Of a DNA stretch of 64,000 nucleotides, positions 25,734-34,355 are shown piece by piece (positions within the stretch are counted from its first letter, which is position 1; every line of letters begins with the position of its first letter). The translations under genes were made by a program, and so were the position numbers. Under the pieces are notes generated by a model. The model saw only the letters and a program-made list of their open reading frames with translations. It searched no databases and had not been told where the DNA came from. Source of the DNA: Halobellus ruber (GTDB taxonomy: Archaea > Halobacteriota > Halobacteria > Halobacteriales > Haloferacaceae); the NCBI RefSeq assembly GCF_014212355.1, contig NZ_JACKXD010000003.1, forward strand, positions 1 to 64,000, given 5' to 3'.

Positions 25734-28310
25734 ATGAGTCAGGGCCCGGAGCTCATCATCACCGAGAAGGACAACGCCGCCCGGCGGATCGCCGAGATCC
25801 TGAGCGGCGGGTCCGCCGAGTCCGAGCGCCGACGCGGCGTGAACGTCTACACGTGGGGGGGGAGACGCTGCATCGGCCTCTCGGGGCACGTCGTCGGCGT
25901 CGACTTCCCGCCGGAGTACGACGATTGGCGGGACGTCGAGCCGGTCGAACTGATCGACGCGCCGATCGACAAGCGACCCACCCAGGAGAACATCGTCTCG
26001 GTGCTCCGGCTGCTCGCCCGCAAGGCCGGCCGGGTCGTCATCGCGACCGACTACGACCGGGAAGGCGAACTGATCGGGAAGGAGGCCTACGAACTGGTCC
26101 GGGAAGTCAACGACGACGTCCGGATCGACCGCGTGCGGTTCTCCTCGATCACCGAACGGGAGGTCAAAAGCGCCTTCGAGAACCCCGACGACCTCGACTT
26201 CGACCTCGCGGCCGCAGGGGAGGCCAGACAGATCGTCGACCTGGTGTGGGGCGCGGCGCTCACCCGCTTCCTGTCGCTTTCGGCCCGCCAACTCGGCGAC
26301 GACTTCATCTCCGTCGGTCGGGTACAGGGCCCCACGCTGAAGCTGATCGTCGACCGCGAACGCGAGATCGAGGCGTTCGATCCCGAGGACTACTGGGAGC
26401 TGTTCGCCGACCTGGCGAAGCGCGGGGGCGGCGCCGACGGCACTTTCGAGGCGCAGTACTTCTACTGCGACGACGACGGCACCGAGGCCGAACGCGTGAC
26501 CGAGGAGGACGCCGCGAGCGAGGCGTACGAGACGCTCGAAGCCGCCGCGACCGCGACCGTCGAGTCGGTGCGCCGGCGGACCCGGACCGACGACCCCCCG
26601 GCGCCGTTCAACACCACGCAGTTCATCCGCGCGGCGGGGTCGCTGGGGTACTCCGCCCAGCGGGCGATGAGCATCGCGGAGGATCTCTACACCGCGGGGT
26701 ACGTCACTTACCCTCGAACCGACAACACCGTCTACCCCGACGACCTCGATCCGCGCGAGCTGCTCGACGCCTTCGTCGGGACCCGGCAGTTCGGCGACGA
26801 CGCCGACGCGCTGCTGGAACAGGACGACATCGACCCCACCGAGGGCGACGAGGAGACCACCGACCACCCGCCGATCCACCCAACCGGGGAGCTGCCGGGC
26901 GCCGCCGACCTCGACGACGACGAGTGGGAGGTGTACGAACTCGTCGTCCGCCGCTTCTTCGCGACCGTCGCCGAGCCGGCGACCTGGGAGCACCTCCGAG
27001 TGGTCGCGACCGTCGGCGCCGACGAGGGGGCGGACCTCTCCCTGAAAGCCAACGGCAAACGCCTGGTCGAGCCGGGGTACCACGCGGTCTACCCCTACTC
27101 CAGCGCGAGCGAGTCGTTCGTCCCCGACGTGGCCGAGGGCGAGGCCCTTGCAATAACTGACACCAGCTTCGAGGCCAAGCAGACCCAGCCCCCGAGACGG
27201 TACGGCCAATCGCGGCTCATCGAGACCATGGAGGATCTCGGGGTGGGGACGAAGTCGACCCGGCATAACGTCATCCAGAAGCTCTACGACCGCGGCTACA
27301 TCGAGAGCGACCCGCCGCGACCCACCCGGCTGGCCCGGGCGGTCGTCGAGGCGTCCGAGGAGTTCGCCGAGCGCATCGTCAGCGAGGAGATGACCGCCCA
27401 ACTCGAGGCGGATATGCAGGCGATCACGCGGGGCGACGCCGACTTGGAGGACGTGACGACTGAGTCCCGGGAGATGCTTTCGGAGGTTTTCGAGGGGCTG
27501 ATGGAGTCGGGTGAGGCGGTCGGCGACCACCTTCGGGAGTCGCTGAAGGCCGACCGGACGGTCGGCGCCTGCCCCGAGTGCGGCAGCGACCTCGTGATCC
27601 GACAGAGCCGGCAGGGGTCGTACTTCATCGGGTGTGACGCCTACCCCGAGTGTACCAACACGCTGCCGCTGCCGTCGACCGGGAAGCCCCTGCTGCTCGA
27701 GGAGACTTGCGCGGAGCACGGCCTCGCGCACGTCAAGATGCTCGCCGGTCGGAAGACGTTCGTCCACGGCTGCCCGCTGTGTCAGGCCGAAGCGGCTGAC
27801 GCCCAGGCGGACCGCGTCATCGGCACGTGTCCGGATTGCGGGGTCGGCGCGGCGTCGGAGACGCCGCGAGACGGAGGCGGCGGCGGCGCCGAAGCGGGCG
27901 GAGAGTTGGCGATCAAACAGCTCCGGTCGGGGTCGCGGCTGGTTGGCTGTACCCGGTACCCGGAGTGTGAGTACTCGCTTCCCCTGCCGCGCCGCGGCGA
28001 GATCGAGGTGACCGACGCCGCCTGCGAGGAGCACGACCTCCCCGAGCTCCGGGTCGTCTACGACGACGACCGCGAGCCGTGGGACCTCGGCTGTCCGATC
28101 TGCAACTACCGGGAGTACCAGGCCGAACAGGGCGGCGGGTCGGAGCTCGAAAGCGTGACCGGGATCGGCGAGAAGACCGCCGAGAAGCTACAGGACGCCG
28201 GCATCGACGACGTATCGTCGCTGAAGGAAGCCGAACCCGACGCGGTCGCCGACCGCGTGGACGGCGTCGGCCCCGACACCGTCCGTGAGTGGCAGGCGAA
28301 GGCGGATTGA
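25734..28310 (+). CDS. topA: DNA topoisomerase I (type IA)
   Basis: An 858-residue type IA topoisomerase. The TOPRIM domain (LIITEKDNAARRIAEIL; IATDYDREGELIG) spans ~1-165. The strand-passage core has SVGRVQGPTLKLIVDRE, and the active-site tyrosine is in GYVTYPRTDN (about residue 325). Then MEDLGVGTKSTRHNVIQKLYDRGYIE. The C-terminus has three Cys4 zinc ribbons (CPECGSDLVIR..., CPDCGVG..., CPICNY). A terminal helix-hairpin-helix (SVTGIGEKTAEKLQDAGI) follows, and this fusion is standard in haloarchaeal TopA. It relaxes negative supercoils. The gene is the last before the AT-rich island. Confidence 0.96.
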   Translation: MSQGPELIITEKDNAARRIAEILSGGSAESERRRGVNVYTWGGRRCIGLSGHVVGVDFPPEYDDWRDVEPVELIDAPIDKRPTQENIVSVLRLLARKAGRVVIATDYDREGELIGKEAYELVREVNDDVRIDRVRFSSITEREVKSAFENPDDLDFDLAAAGEARQIVDLVWGAALTRFLSLSARQLGDDFISVGRVQGPTLKLIVDREREIEAFDPEDYWELFADLAKRGGGADGTFEAQYFYCDDDGTEAERVTEEDAASEAYETLEAAATATVESVRRRTRTDDPPAPFNTTQFIRAAGSLGYSAQRAMSIAEDLYTAGYVTYPRTDNTVYPDDLDPRELLDAFVGTRQFGDDADALLEQDDIDPTEGDEETTDHPPIHPTGELPGAADLDDDEWEVYELVVRRFFATVAEPATWEHLRVVATVGADEGADLSLKANGKRLVEPGYHAVYPYSSASESFVPDVAEGEALAITDTSFEAKQTQPPRRYGQSRLIETMEDLGVGTKSTRHNVIQKLYDRGYIESDPPRPTRLARAVVEASEEFAERIVSEEMTAQLEADMQAITRGDADLEDVTTESREMLSEVFEGLMESGEAVGDHLRESLKADRTVGACPECGSDLVIRQSRQGSYFIGCDAYPECTNTLPLPSTGKPLLLEETCAEHGLAHVKMLAGRKTFVHGCPLCQAEAADAQADRVIGTCPDCGVGAASETPRDGGGGGAEAGGELAIKQLRSGSRLVGCTRYPECEYSLPLPRRGEIEVTDAACEEHDLPELRVVYDDDREPWDLGCPICNYREYQAEQGGGSELESVTGIGEKTAEKLQDAGIDDVSSLKEAEPDAVADRVDGVGPDTVREWQAKAD

Positions 28311-28449
28311 GCGTACTGTTGTGGGTGTCGCTTGGGAGTTCGCACGTCAGGGGAAAGGATCGCTCAGTACAGGCGAACACTATATCACGTCCATCACGAT
28401 AATATCCGTAAATTGTCAATAACTGCCTACTGAATATAGAGCGTGTATA

Positions 28450-28516
28450 CAGCACTCGCTCAGTGTTGATCCACGCCGCTATTGATGAATCGATTGTTCA
28501 GTAAGCGAGCGTGCTG
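28450..28516. repeat. 67-bp imperfect hairpin
   Basis: The left arm CAGCACTCGCTCAGTGTTG (from 28450) pairs imperfectly with the right arm TTCAGTAAGCGAGCGTGCTG (ending 28516), with an AT-rich loop. It is less perfect than the 81-84-bp elements. Confidence 0.5.
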
Positions 28517-28726
28517 AGCAGACGAGAAAACTCAACCTATCTTTGCCCCTCCTGAAACGTCTGATACCCTCTAAAAATCTTATATGCGATGAAAAAAGGC
28601 AACCGGAATCATTACCATCATAACGATTATCGCCAACTCCGGGAAGCCCGGAATTTGTAGCGGGACCATACTGAACTATGTCCGTGTCTCTGTATTAACA
28701 TCCTTTCCCTCAATGGAATACTTGAA

Positions 28727-28960
28727 GTCTGTACTGACCGATTCCACTGGTTTGCTCTGACCGCAACTGTCTGCGAGATACACACTGTGTATGCAGCAGT
28801 ACCGCTTCGAACTCCGCATCCTCTGTCAGATTCGGTATGACCGACTGATGCGGATTATTGTAAGCGTTTACCGGGTTGACCGCACGACTGCGTGCGGTCA
28901 GTCCCGGACTGTCTTTCAATAATCCGTATGAAAGGACAGATTGGTCGAATCAGTACAGAC
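28727..28960. mobile_element. Possible MITE-like element with terminal inverted repeats
   Basis: GTCTGTACTGACCGATTCCA (28727-28746) is an imperfect inverted match of TGGTCGAATCAGTACAGAC (28942-28960); the terminal 11 bases, GTCTGTACTGA, are exact. The 234-bp unit encloses the 82-bp palindrome and no convincing gene. This resembles a non-autonomous transposable remnant. No target duplication could be confirmed by eye. Confidence 0.4.
28848..28929. repeat. 82-bp near-palindrome (hairpin element 4)
   Basis: The ends ATGCGGATTATTG (28848-28860) and CAATAATCCGTAT (28917-28929) pair with one mismatch. A perfect inner pair TGACCGCAC/GTGCGGTCA surrounds the centre, which echoes the CGCACG...CGTGCG centre of the elements at 4788 and 9400. 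Confidence 0.8.
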
Positions 28961-29026
28961 AATCAGAGCTGAACCGACTGTCACTGATTATTGACTCCTG
29001 GCGTCGCGTCCTCGGGGCGCAAATCC

Positions 29027-29575
29027 TCACTCCGACATCGCTGTACCCGTCCACAACTTAATAACTGCGAGCGTACCGAGGTCGGCGACGAGGAGCGCCA
29101 CGATTGCAGCGATTGGTGTGCCGGCGCCCAGTCCGTTGGCGACGACGTAGACAGCGACGAACACGGCGGTTACGACAGCACAGGCCGCGAGCGCCCACGC
29201 AACCGCCAGCGGGGGTTCGTACTGGTGCGGCCAGCGGTCGTAGAGTTGCGGGACGCCGACCCCGAGTGCCATCAGCACGAGGAAACTGGCCTCGAACCCG
29301 CTGTCCAGCCAGTGCTGGACGCTGTAGGCGGTCGGGAGGGCGACGACGATGGCAACGAGGAGGACTGGAGTCTCTGGGCCGAATAGCCATCCCCTCGTTC
29401 GTTCAAGGACACCAGACACGTCCGACTCAAGGGGACGGAAGTAATAAAATCCCGTCGTCGCCACAGCCGCCTGAACTACCTCCTGGGGTGTCCACCAGTC
29501 GAAGGACTGTAAGATTCGCGTGCGAATTGAGCAAGTATCGTCCCCGAAACTTCTTAGTAACTGCTGGAATGGCAC
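29027..29575 (-). CDS. Hypothetical five-span membrane protein
   Basis: A 182-residue frame. The N-terminal ~55 residues are polar to weakly hydrophobic (QSFDWWTPQEVVQAAVATTGFYYF). Then come about four further hydrophobic segments between 70 and 175, and a short polar C-terminus. No family is recognised. The base composition is richer in AT than core genes, and the true start could be an internal GTG/TTG, so the N-terminus is uncertain. It is isolated, in an accessory island. Confidence 0.5.
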   Translation of the reverse strand: MPFQQLLRSFGDDTCSIRTRILQSFDWWTPQEVVQAAVATTGFYYFRPLESDVSGVLERTRGWLFGPETPVLLVAIVVALPTAYSVQHWLDSGFEASFLVLMALGVGVPQLYDRWPHQYEPPLAVAWALAACAVVTAVFVAVYVVANGLGAGTPIAAIVALLVADLGTLAVIKLWTGTAMSE

Positions 29576-29895
29576 CCGACCATAGAAACGAAGGACTACG
29601 CCATCCTGTTCGTGCTTGACGTAATTGCAACCGTAGTTGCTATCTTTGTGTACCTTGGGATTGGCGGCTCATTCTAATCAGTTAGTGGAATCGCTCTTGG
29701 GTAAGCGATTGTTGGTGGAGGGCCATCTTACGATTACGTCACAGCGTTGGACTGAGTAACTGAAGATCGACGCGGTTGTCACGAGCGAATCCGCCGATCA
29801 TCTGTCCCGAACCACCCCGCTCCATAACGACCAGCGATCCGCTACGGAGGAGCGATCGTTATATTCGATGTGATCTCAATCTGGTGCCAGTATAA
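29576..29895. other. Intergenic region with a startless membrane-peptide frame
   Basis: Bases 29582-29677 read as a clean peptide (IETKDYAILFVLDVIATVVA then IFVYLGIGGSF and a stop), but the only upstream ATG (29569) is one base out of frame, so it may be a frameshifted microprotein remnant. The remainder shows a TATA-like GTTATATT at about 29857-29864, which could serve the next gene as a leaderless promoter. Confidence 0.4.
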
Positions 29896-30081
29896 ATGAT
29901 AGAGGCCCTCCGCAATCAGTTTGAGAAGGAAGCCACTGAGACGCTGGTCGTTGCTGGGATGGCACTGTCGGTCACCGGGAGCGCGGTGTGGGTGAGTGCC
30001 AGCGACGAAGGAATCAGTAGCATTCTGGGTATCGGTATAAGTACCCTGAGTGTCGCGCTGCTACTCGCCACTGTCGTCTAG
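29896..30081 (+). CDS. Small membrane protein, hypothetical
   Basis: A 61-residue frame: a charged amphipathic N-terminus (MIEALRNQFEKEATE) and two hydrophobic segments (about 17-34 and 42-61) ending at the stop. A TATA-like GTTATATT is about 35 nt upstream. It has no known homologue by eye and lies in the island, so it may be real but non-conserved. Confidence 0.4.
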   Translation: MIEALRNQFEKEATETLVVAGMALSVTGSAVWVSASDEGISSILGIGISTLSVALLLATVV

Positions 30082-30193
30082 GGTACCAGTGAAAAGGTCT
30101 GACCAACAATCCGCTACCCAAAAGCGAGCGGAATAGATGCGGCAAAGAACGGATATGAGAACACTTCTCTGACACTCTCGTAATGCCTAAGCC

Positions 30194-30274
30194 TATACTG
30201 GCCGACGTCACTGATACATATTCGCCGGCGCAGAGACGCGGCCAATTGTATCAATCGTTCCGTTGGCCAGTATA
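30194..30274. repeat. 81-bp near-palindrome (hairpin element 5)
   Basis: TATACTGGCC (30194-30203) and GGCCAGTATA (30265-30274) are perfect ends. An inner pair TGATACATATT/AATTGTATCA and a GCC-rich centre continue the symmetry. The 294 bp between 30082 and 30375 contain this element and no convincing gene. Confidence 0.8.
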
Positions 30275-30375
30275 ACGAACCACGAATGTTCCACGTCGGG
30301 GTGATGGCATCGTGGATTGTAGCGAAGGCTATGATCCACCGGGCGACTGCTTGTGGCCGGTAGGGGTCTCCACTG

Positions 30376-31161
30376 CTATGCTGTTGTAATCCCTTCCGGG
30401 AGGTCAATCACGGACACGTCGAACGTTTCGCGCCCATCGGCGCGTACCGTCCGGCCGAGCGGCCCTGACTGTGAAGCTTGTACCTCGAACCCGCAATGTA
30501 GTTCGCTGGGCAGCGTAGCATCATACGGCTGGAATCGGCCTTCCACGATGATCGTGCCGTCCTCGTGTACATCAGGAGCTTGCACAGCAAGTTCTCGCAC
30601 AGCACTGTTGTAGCCGTACGTGGTGCGGATGTCGGGTCACTGAGGCGGTTGCACGAACGCTCGGATCCCCGCCGCCCCATCATAAGTGCGCGGGACCCCA
30701 ATGTGAAACCGGAACGAGTCTGCCTGATATCCCTGATAGGGTTCTCCGGCAGCGATGTCTGCGACAGTCGAGTTCAACCTGAACTGCAGGGCAGGAACCA
30801 CCGAGTCCGCATCCACGGCCATATTGAACGCTTGAAACCGGATTGCTGCGTAGCCGATCCCTTCGTACCCTTGCTCGCTCTCGGCGGCACCCGCGGGGTA
30901 GGTCCAGATCAGGGTGTTCCCGTCACGGGTGGTCCTGGAATCAACACTCGCGGCATTGCCAGGGAGTCGAGCGGTGCAGCCGCCGAGGCCGACGCTCGCA
31001 GTAGCGGTTACTCCGGCGAGAAAGCGCCGCCGAGAAACCGTCCGGGTGGGAATCGTAGTACCAATCTGGTCTGCAGTACCAGATAGAGGCTCGTCCTCGC
31101 TGTCGTGGTCCTCGGAGAAGGAACTCGATGGGCGGTGGCTATCGGAGGGACCGAGCGGCAT
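30376..31161 (-). pseudogene. Tat lipoprotein gene interrupted by one in-frame stop
   Basis: Two open segments on the minus strand lie in exactly the same frame, separated by a single TGA at 30637-30639. The first (174 residues) has a Tat signal SRRRFLAGVTATASVGLGGC with a lipobox Cys, then a beta-rich domain. Reading on, PDIRTTYGYNSAV continues into VRELAVQAPDVHEDGTIIV and on to a stop at 30376. Without the TGA the protein would be 261 residues, typical for a haloarchaeal lipoprotein domain. Either the gene is broken, the stop is a sequencing error, or the first segment is a functional short form. Function unknown. Confidence 0.75.
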
Positions 31162-31640
31162 ATCCGTAGTTCAAATGTGAACCACTCGTATGTTATGACT
31201 GGATCCGGTCCTCAGGAAGACAGCCTGAAGGGTCACATTCGAGTCAGAGTCCCCGACGTTTCCAGCAAGGATCGATCGCGAGAGCTGCGCGCTGTATTCA
31301 GCACGCCGATAGTAACATCAACGCAATCTGGTAGAAATCTCAGCAGTATATTCGCACGCAGGGTCGCACGGCTGATTCGTCCGTAGAATAGCGAAATAAA
31401 CACCCTAACAACTCTGCGATGATGCCCTGCTGTACTAAAAAAAGGAGATCCACAGGAGATGGCAGACCGCTGTACCGCGAGCGAACGCAGTGAGCGAGCG
31501 GGCCGAGGAAGGGGCAAAGCCCCTGACGCAGGCTTTTGGCCGAGCTTTTGCCAGGGAGCGAGCAGGGCGGGACCGGAGGTCCCGCTGGCAGCCGGGCGAA
31601 GCCCGGCGACGAAGCGAGCGACCGCAGCAAAAGGTCGGTG
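31162..31640. other. Intergenic region with low-complexity GC spacer
   Basis: 31162-31440 is AT-leaning, with a 63-codon frame at 31195 (MTGSGPQEDSLKGHIRVRV...) that has no recognisable domain and is not called. 31470-31630 is a haloarchaeal GAGCG-type spacer with short hairpins (GGGGCAAAGCCCC, CCGGGCGAAGCCCGG) downstream of the HisG-like gene; it is open in several frames only because of composition. Confidence 0.6.
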
Positions 31641-32552
31641 TCAGACCGCGATCCCGGTCTCCGTCGCCGCCGCCGCCAGCGCCTCGCGAACCCGGCCCGC
31701 GCGGCCGTCGCCGTCGGTCTCGACGATGTTCTCCATCAGCACCGTCTCCGAGGGGAACAGATGCTCGCCGAGGATCAGCCCGTGGTCCCGTGCGGTCGAC
31801 CCCGTCACCGTCAGGTAGACGCCGAGCCCGACATCCGCGATCGCGGCCTCCTCCTCGTCGCGGTCGGGCCCCGGGTACGCGAAGTCGACGCCGTCGAGCG
31901 GCCGCGTCCCGAGCACCGCCTCGACCAGCCGCTCGTAGCGCGGGGAGATGCAGAGGTCGCCCTCGTAGCCCGCGACGAACTCCCGGTCGAGGTCGGCGCC
32001 GGGGGGCAGGATCTCCGGCCGCGCCATCAGGGTGTGGAACACGGTGTCGCCCAGCCCCGAGACCACCCGGACGTCGGTGTTCATCGGGTCGATCCGGGCG
32101 TTGACGTCGGCGATCGAGCCGAGCCCCTCGGGTTCGAGTTCGACGACCTCCTCCAACACGAGGTCGGCGCTGTCGAACCCCAGCCCGAAGGCGTGGGTGC
32201 GGAGCGCGCGGAACGGCTCCTCGCGGCCGACAAATTGGACCGGGACGCCGTCGATCCCGACGGTGAGGCTGTCGAAGACGATCCGGCGCGGCATCCCCGG
32301 TCGGTCGTCGCGCAGCAGCGTGTACTCCGGGGCGTAGTCGTCGCCGAGATCGGAGTACCTCGCGAGGCGGTCGTAGACGTTCGCTTCCGGCGTCGTCGCG
32401 CCCTTCGTGATCACCTTCTCGTGGCGGAGCGTCGAGATGATCCGGTCGGCGACGGTCTCGGCGTCGGCCACGTCGGCGACGCGTTCGAGGACGGCTTCGA
32501 GCGGTCGCCCCTTCCGTGGGACCGCGACACGTACCGCCTCCGTCGGTGTCAT
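31641..32552 (-). CDS. Unknown protein with HisG-like N-terminus
   Basis: A 303-residue soluble protein. The first residues EAVRVAVPRKGRPLEAVLE closely resemble the start of ATP phosphoribosyltransferase (HisG). The rest (SLTVGIDGVPVQFVGRE, SPRYERLVEAVLG, VYLTVTGSTARDHGLILGE) does not show the HisG PRPP motif I would expect. A periplasmic-binding-protein-like fold is plausible. No other his genes are nearby. It is separated from the coiled-coil gene by 72 bp on the same strand. I do not assign a function. Confidence 0.6.
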   Translation of the reverse strand: MTPTEAVRVAVPRKGRPLEAVLERVADVADAETVADRIISTLRHEKVITKGATTPEANVYDRLARYSDLGDDYAPEYTLLRDDRPGMPRRIVFDSLTVGIDGVPVQFVGREEPFRALRTHAFGLGFDSADLVLEEVVELEPEGLGSIADVNARIDPMNTDVRVVSGLGDTVFHTLMARPEILPPGADLDREFVAGYEGDLCISPRYERLVEAVLGTRPLDGVDFAYPGPDRDEEEAAIADVGLGVYLTVTGSTARDHGLILGEHLFPSETVLMENIVETDGDGRAGRVREALAAAATETGIAV

Positions 32553-32624
32553 TACCGGAGGCAGGTGACGGCGGGTGATACCGGTTACGTTCCGCGGCCG
32601 GGGAACTGCCGACCCGCCCGGGCG

Positions 32625-34355
32625 TTACTCCTCGTCGGCGTCGCCGCCGCCGCCCGGACCGAACGCGCTGTTGAGCCGGTCGCGGAAGGTCTGGAGGTCG
32701 GCGATCTCCGATTCGATCGCGTCGAGACGGTCGAGTTCGTCGGTCAGCGCGGCCACTTCCGCCCGGAGGTCGGCGATGTCAGCCGACAGCGACGTCCGGG
32801 CTTCCTCGAGGTCGTCGTCGACTGCGGAGACCTCCGCACGAACCTCCTCGAGGTCGTCGTCGAGCCGGGAGACGTACTCGTCGGTGTCGTCGAGATCCGC
32901 GGCGACGTCGTCGAGGTCAGCTACGACGTCGTCGATGTCGTCCACCAGGTCGCCGACGTCGGATTCGACCTCGTCGAGGTGCCCCTCGATCGCGTCGGCC
33001 CGCTCCTGGAGGTCGTCGACGCCGTCTGCGGCCGCCTCGGCGGTCTCATCGACGGCGTCCAGCCGCTCGTCGGTCGCCGCGAGGTCCGCCTCGAGTGCGT
33101 CGATCCCGTCGCGGATCGCCCCGCGGTCCTCGGCCGCGGCGTCGAGGCCGTCCTGCAGTTCCTCGAGTTCCGCGGTGACCGCCTCCAGTTCGGTGTCGAG
33201 CCGCTCGACGAGTTCGGCGCCGGTGCCCTCGTCGTCGATGAACTCCTCGATGGCGTCGGTGTAGGCTTCGAGGTCGGCGAACTGCGACTGCAGCCGCCGG
33301 ATCCTGACGTCGGCGCTCCGTGGGAGCCCGGAGTCGAGTTCGCCGCGGAGGGTTTCGAGGTCGGCCTCCGACACCTCGCCCGCCCGGATCTCGGCGGCGA
33401 GGGTCGCCGCCAGCCCGCCGTCCGGCGCGGCGGCGCCGCCTGCCGCAACAGCGTCGCCCTCGGCGCCGATGTCGACGTACGCGTCGGCCTCCGCCCCGGC
33501 GGCGTCCGGTTCGTCGGACGCTGCCGTTCCGGCCGCTGCGTCCGCCCCGGCTGCGACCGGCTCCTCGGCGTCCGCGCCGGCAGCGTCGGGTTCTTCAGTG
33601 TCCTCGCCGGCGTCGGACTCGTCGGCGCCGTCCGTATCCGCCTCGCTTTCGGCCGACGGGTCGACGGGCGCCACGGAGTCCGGCGCCTTCTCCACGGCGG
33701 GTGTCAGGTCCGACGCGACGCCGCGCGGCTCCGGGGCGTCCGGTTCGTCCCCGGCGTCGGGTGCGGGGTCGCCGGCACTGCCGGCCGGCTCGGCGACAAT
33801 CGGCTCCTCGTCGGCATCGGACGCCGCAGAATCGGCGCCGGCCAGCGGTTCGACGCCGGGGTCGTCCGCCGCCTCCGGATTCGCGAGCCGGCCGTTGCCC
33901 TGGAGGGCGTCCCGGACGAGCTGGCTCCGGTCGGAGCCCAGAATGTCGTCGACGTCGGCGCCGGGGCGGTCCTCCGGCGCCTCCCCGGGCACCGGCGGCC
34001 GTTCGAGTACCGGTTCGCCGAGGAAGCCCGCGACGTCCGAGGACTCCTCCAGCCGGATGCCGTACACCGTGACCGTGGACTCCTCGGGCTCTAAGGTCCG
34101 CTCGTACTCGACTCGGTGATCCTTGTACGCGGTCCAGTTGTCGCTCTCGTAGTCGGGATGAAAGCCGATACCCTCCATCGGAAACTCCTCGGGGATCCGG
34201 TCGACCAACCGGACGTCGACCGGCTCGTCGCTCCCGGAGACGAGCCGGAACTTGATCGCCGGGACGGGGAACTCCTCGCGGGCGAAGGACTTCTCGACTC
34301 GCACGTCGTCGTCGGATACCACAACCGTTCGATCGACGTCGGACTCGTGGCTCAT
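32625..34355 (-). CDS. Large acidic coiled-coil protein, unknown function
   Basis: A 576-residue protein in three parts. Residues 1-115 form a compact beta-rich domain (KSFAREEFPVPAIKFRLVSG, VDRIPEEFPMEGIGFHPDYE, ESTVTVYGIRLEE). Residues ~120-320 are a disordered linker rich in Asp, Glu, Ala, Pro and Gly. Residues ~335-555 form a long coiled coil (repeated L..DLD and heptads such as LVDDIDDVVADLDDVAADLD). There is no signal peptide or membrane segment. The design suggests a cytoplasmic scaffold or a partner of chemotaxis, SMC-like or envelope structures. The divergent start at 34355 faces an unusually AT-rich tract. Confidence 0.65.
   Translation of the reverse strand: MSHESDVDRTVVVSDDDVRVEKSFAREEFPVPAIKFRLVSGSDEPVDVRLVDRIPEEFPMEGIGFHPDYESDNWTAYKDHRVEYERTLEPEESTVTVYGIRLEESSDVAGFLGEPVLERPPVPGEAPEDRPGADVDDILGSDRSQLVRDALQGNGRLANPEAADDPGVEPLAGADSAASDADEEPIVAEPAGSAGDPAPDAGDEPDAPEPRGVASDLTPAVEKAPDSVAPVDPSAESEADTDGADESDAGEDTEEPDAAGADAEEPVAAGADAAAGTAASDEPDAAGAEADAYVDIGAEGDAVAAGGAAAPDGGLAATLAAEIRAGEVSEADLETLRGELDSGLPRSADVRIRRLQSQFADLEAYTDAIEEFIDDEGTGAELVERLDTELEAVTAELEELQDGLDAAAEDRGAIRDGIDALEADLAATDERLDAVDETAEAAADGVDDLQERADAIEGHLDEVESDVGDLVDDIDDVVADLDDVAADLDDTDEYVSRLDDDLEEVRAEVSAVDDDLEEARTSLSADIADLRAEVAALTDELDRLDAIESEIADLQTFRDRLNSAFGPGGGGDADEE

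Larger units (their letters stand above)
28311..29026. other. AT-rich gene-poor intergenic region with palindromes
   Basis: About 716 bp with clearly lower GC than its surroundings. It holds three palindromic structures, a short His-rich open frame (23 codons from ATG 28589) that I do not trust, and a TATA-like CTTATATG near 28579. A hydrophobic frame without a start codon also runs through 28590-28760. No convincing gene is seen; decay of former mobile DNA is likely. Confidence 0.6.

Noticed and set aside
28589-28660. His-rich 23-residue microprotein
   Set aside because: Too short, biased composition, and only one in-frame start; no supporting context beyond a TATA-like box.
30637-30639. 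Selenocysteine or pyrrolysine read-through of the TGA
   Set aside because: TGA is not used for Sec in haloarchaea as far as known and no SECIS-like structure is evident; mutation or error is simpler.
31195-31386. 63-codon frame with MTGSGPQEDSLKG start
   Set aside because: No domain, no clear promoter, and it lies in decayed DNA.
31470-31630. Coding region on the minus strand in the GAGCG spacer
   Set aside because: All frames are open because of composition; the sequence is a common haloarchaeal intergenic spacer.
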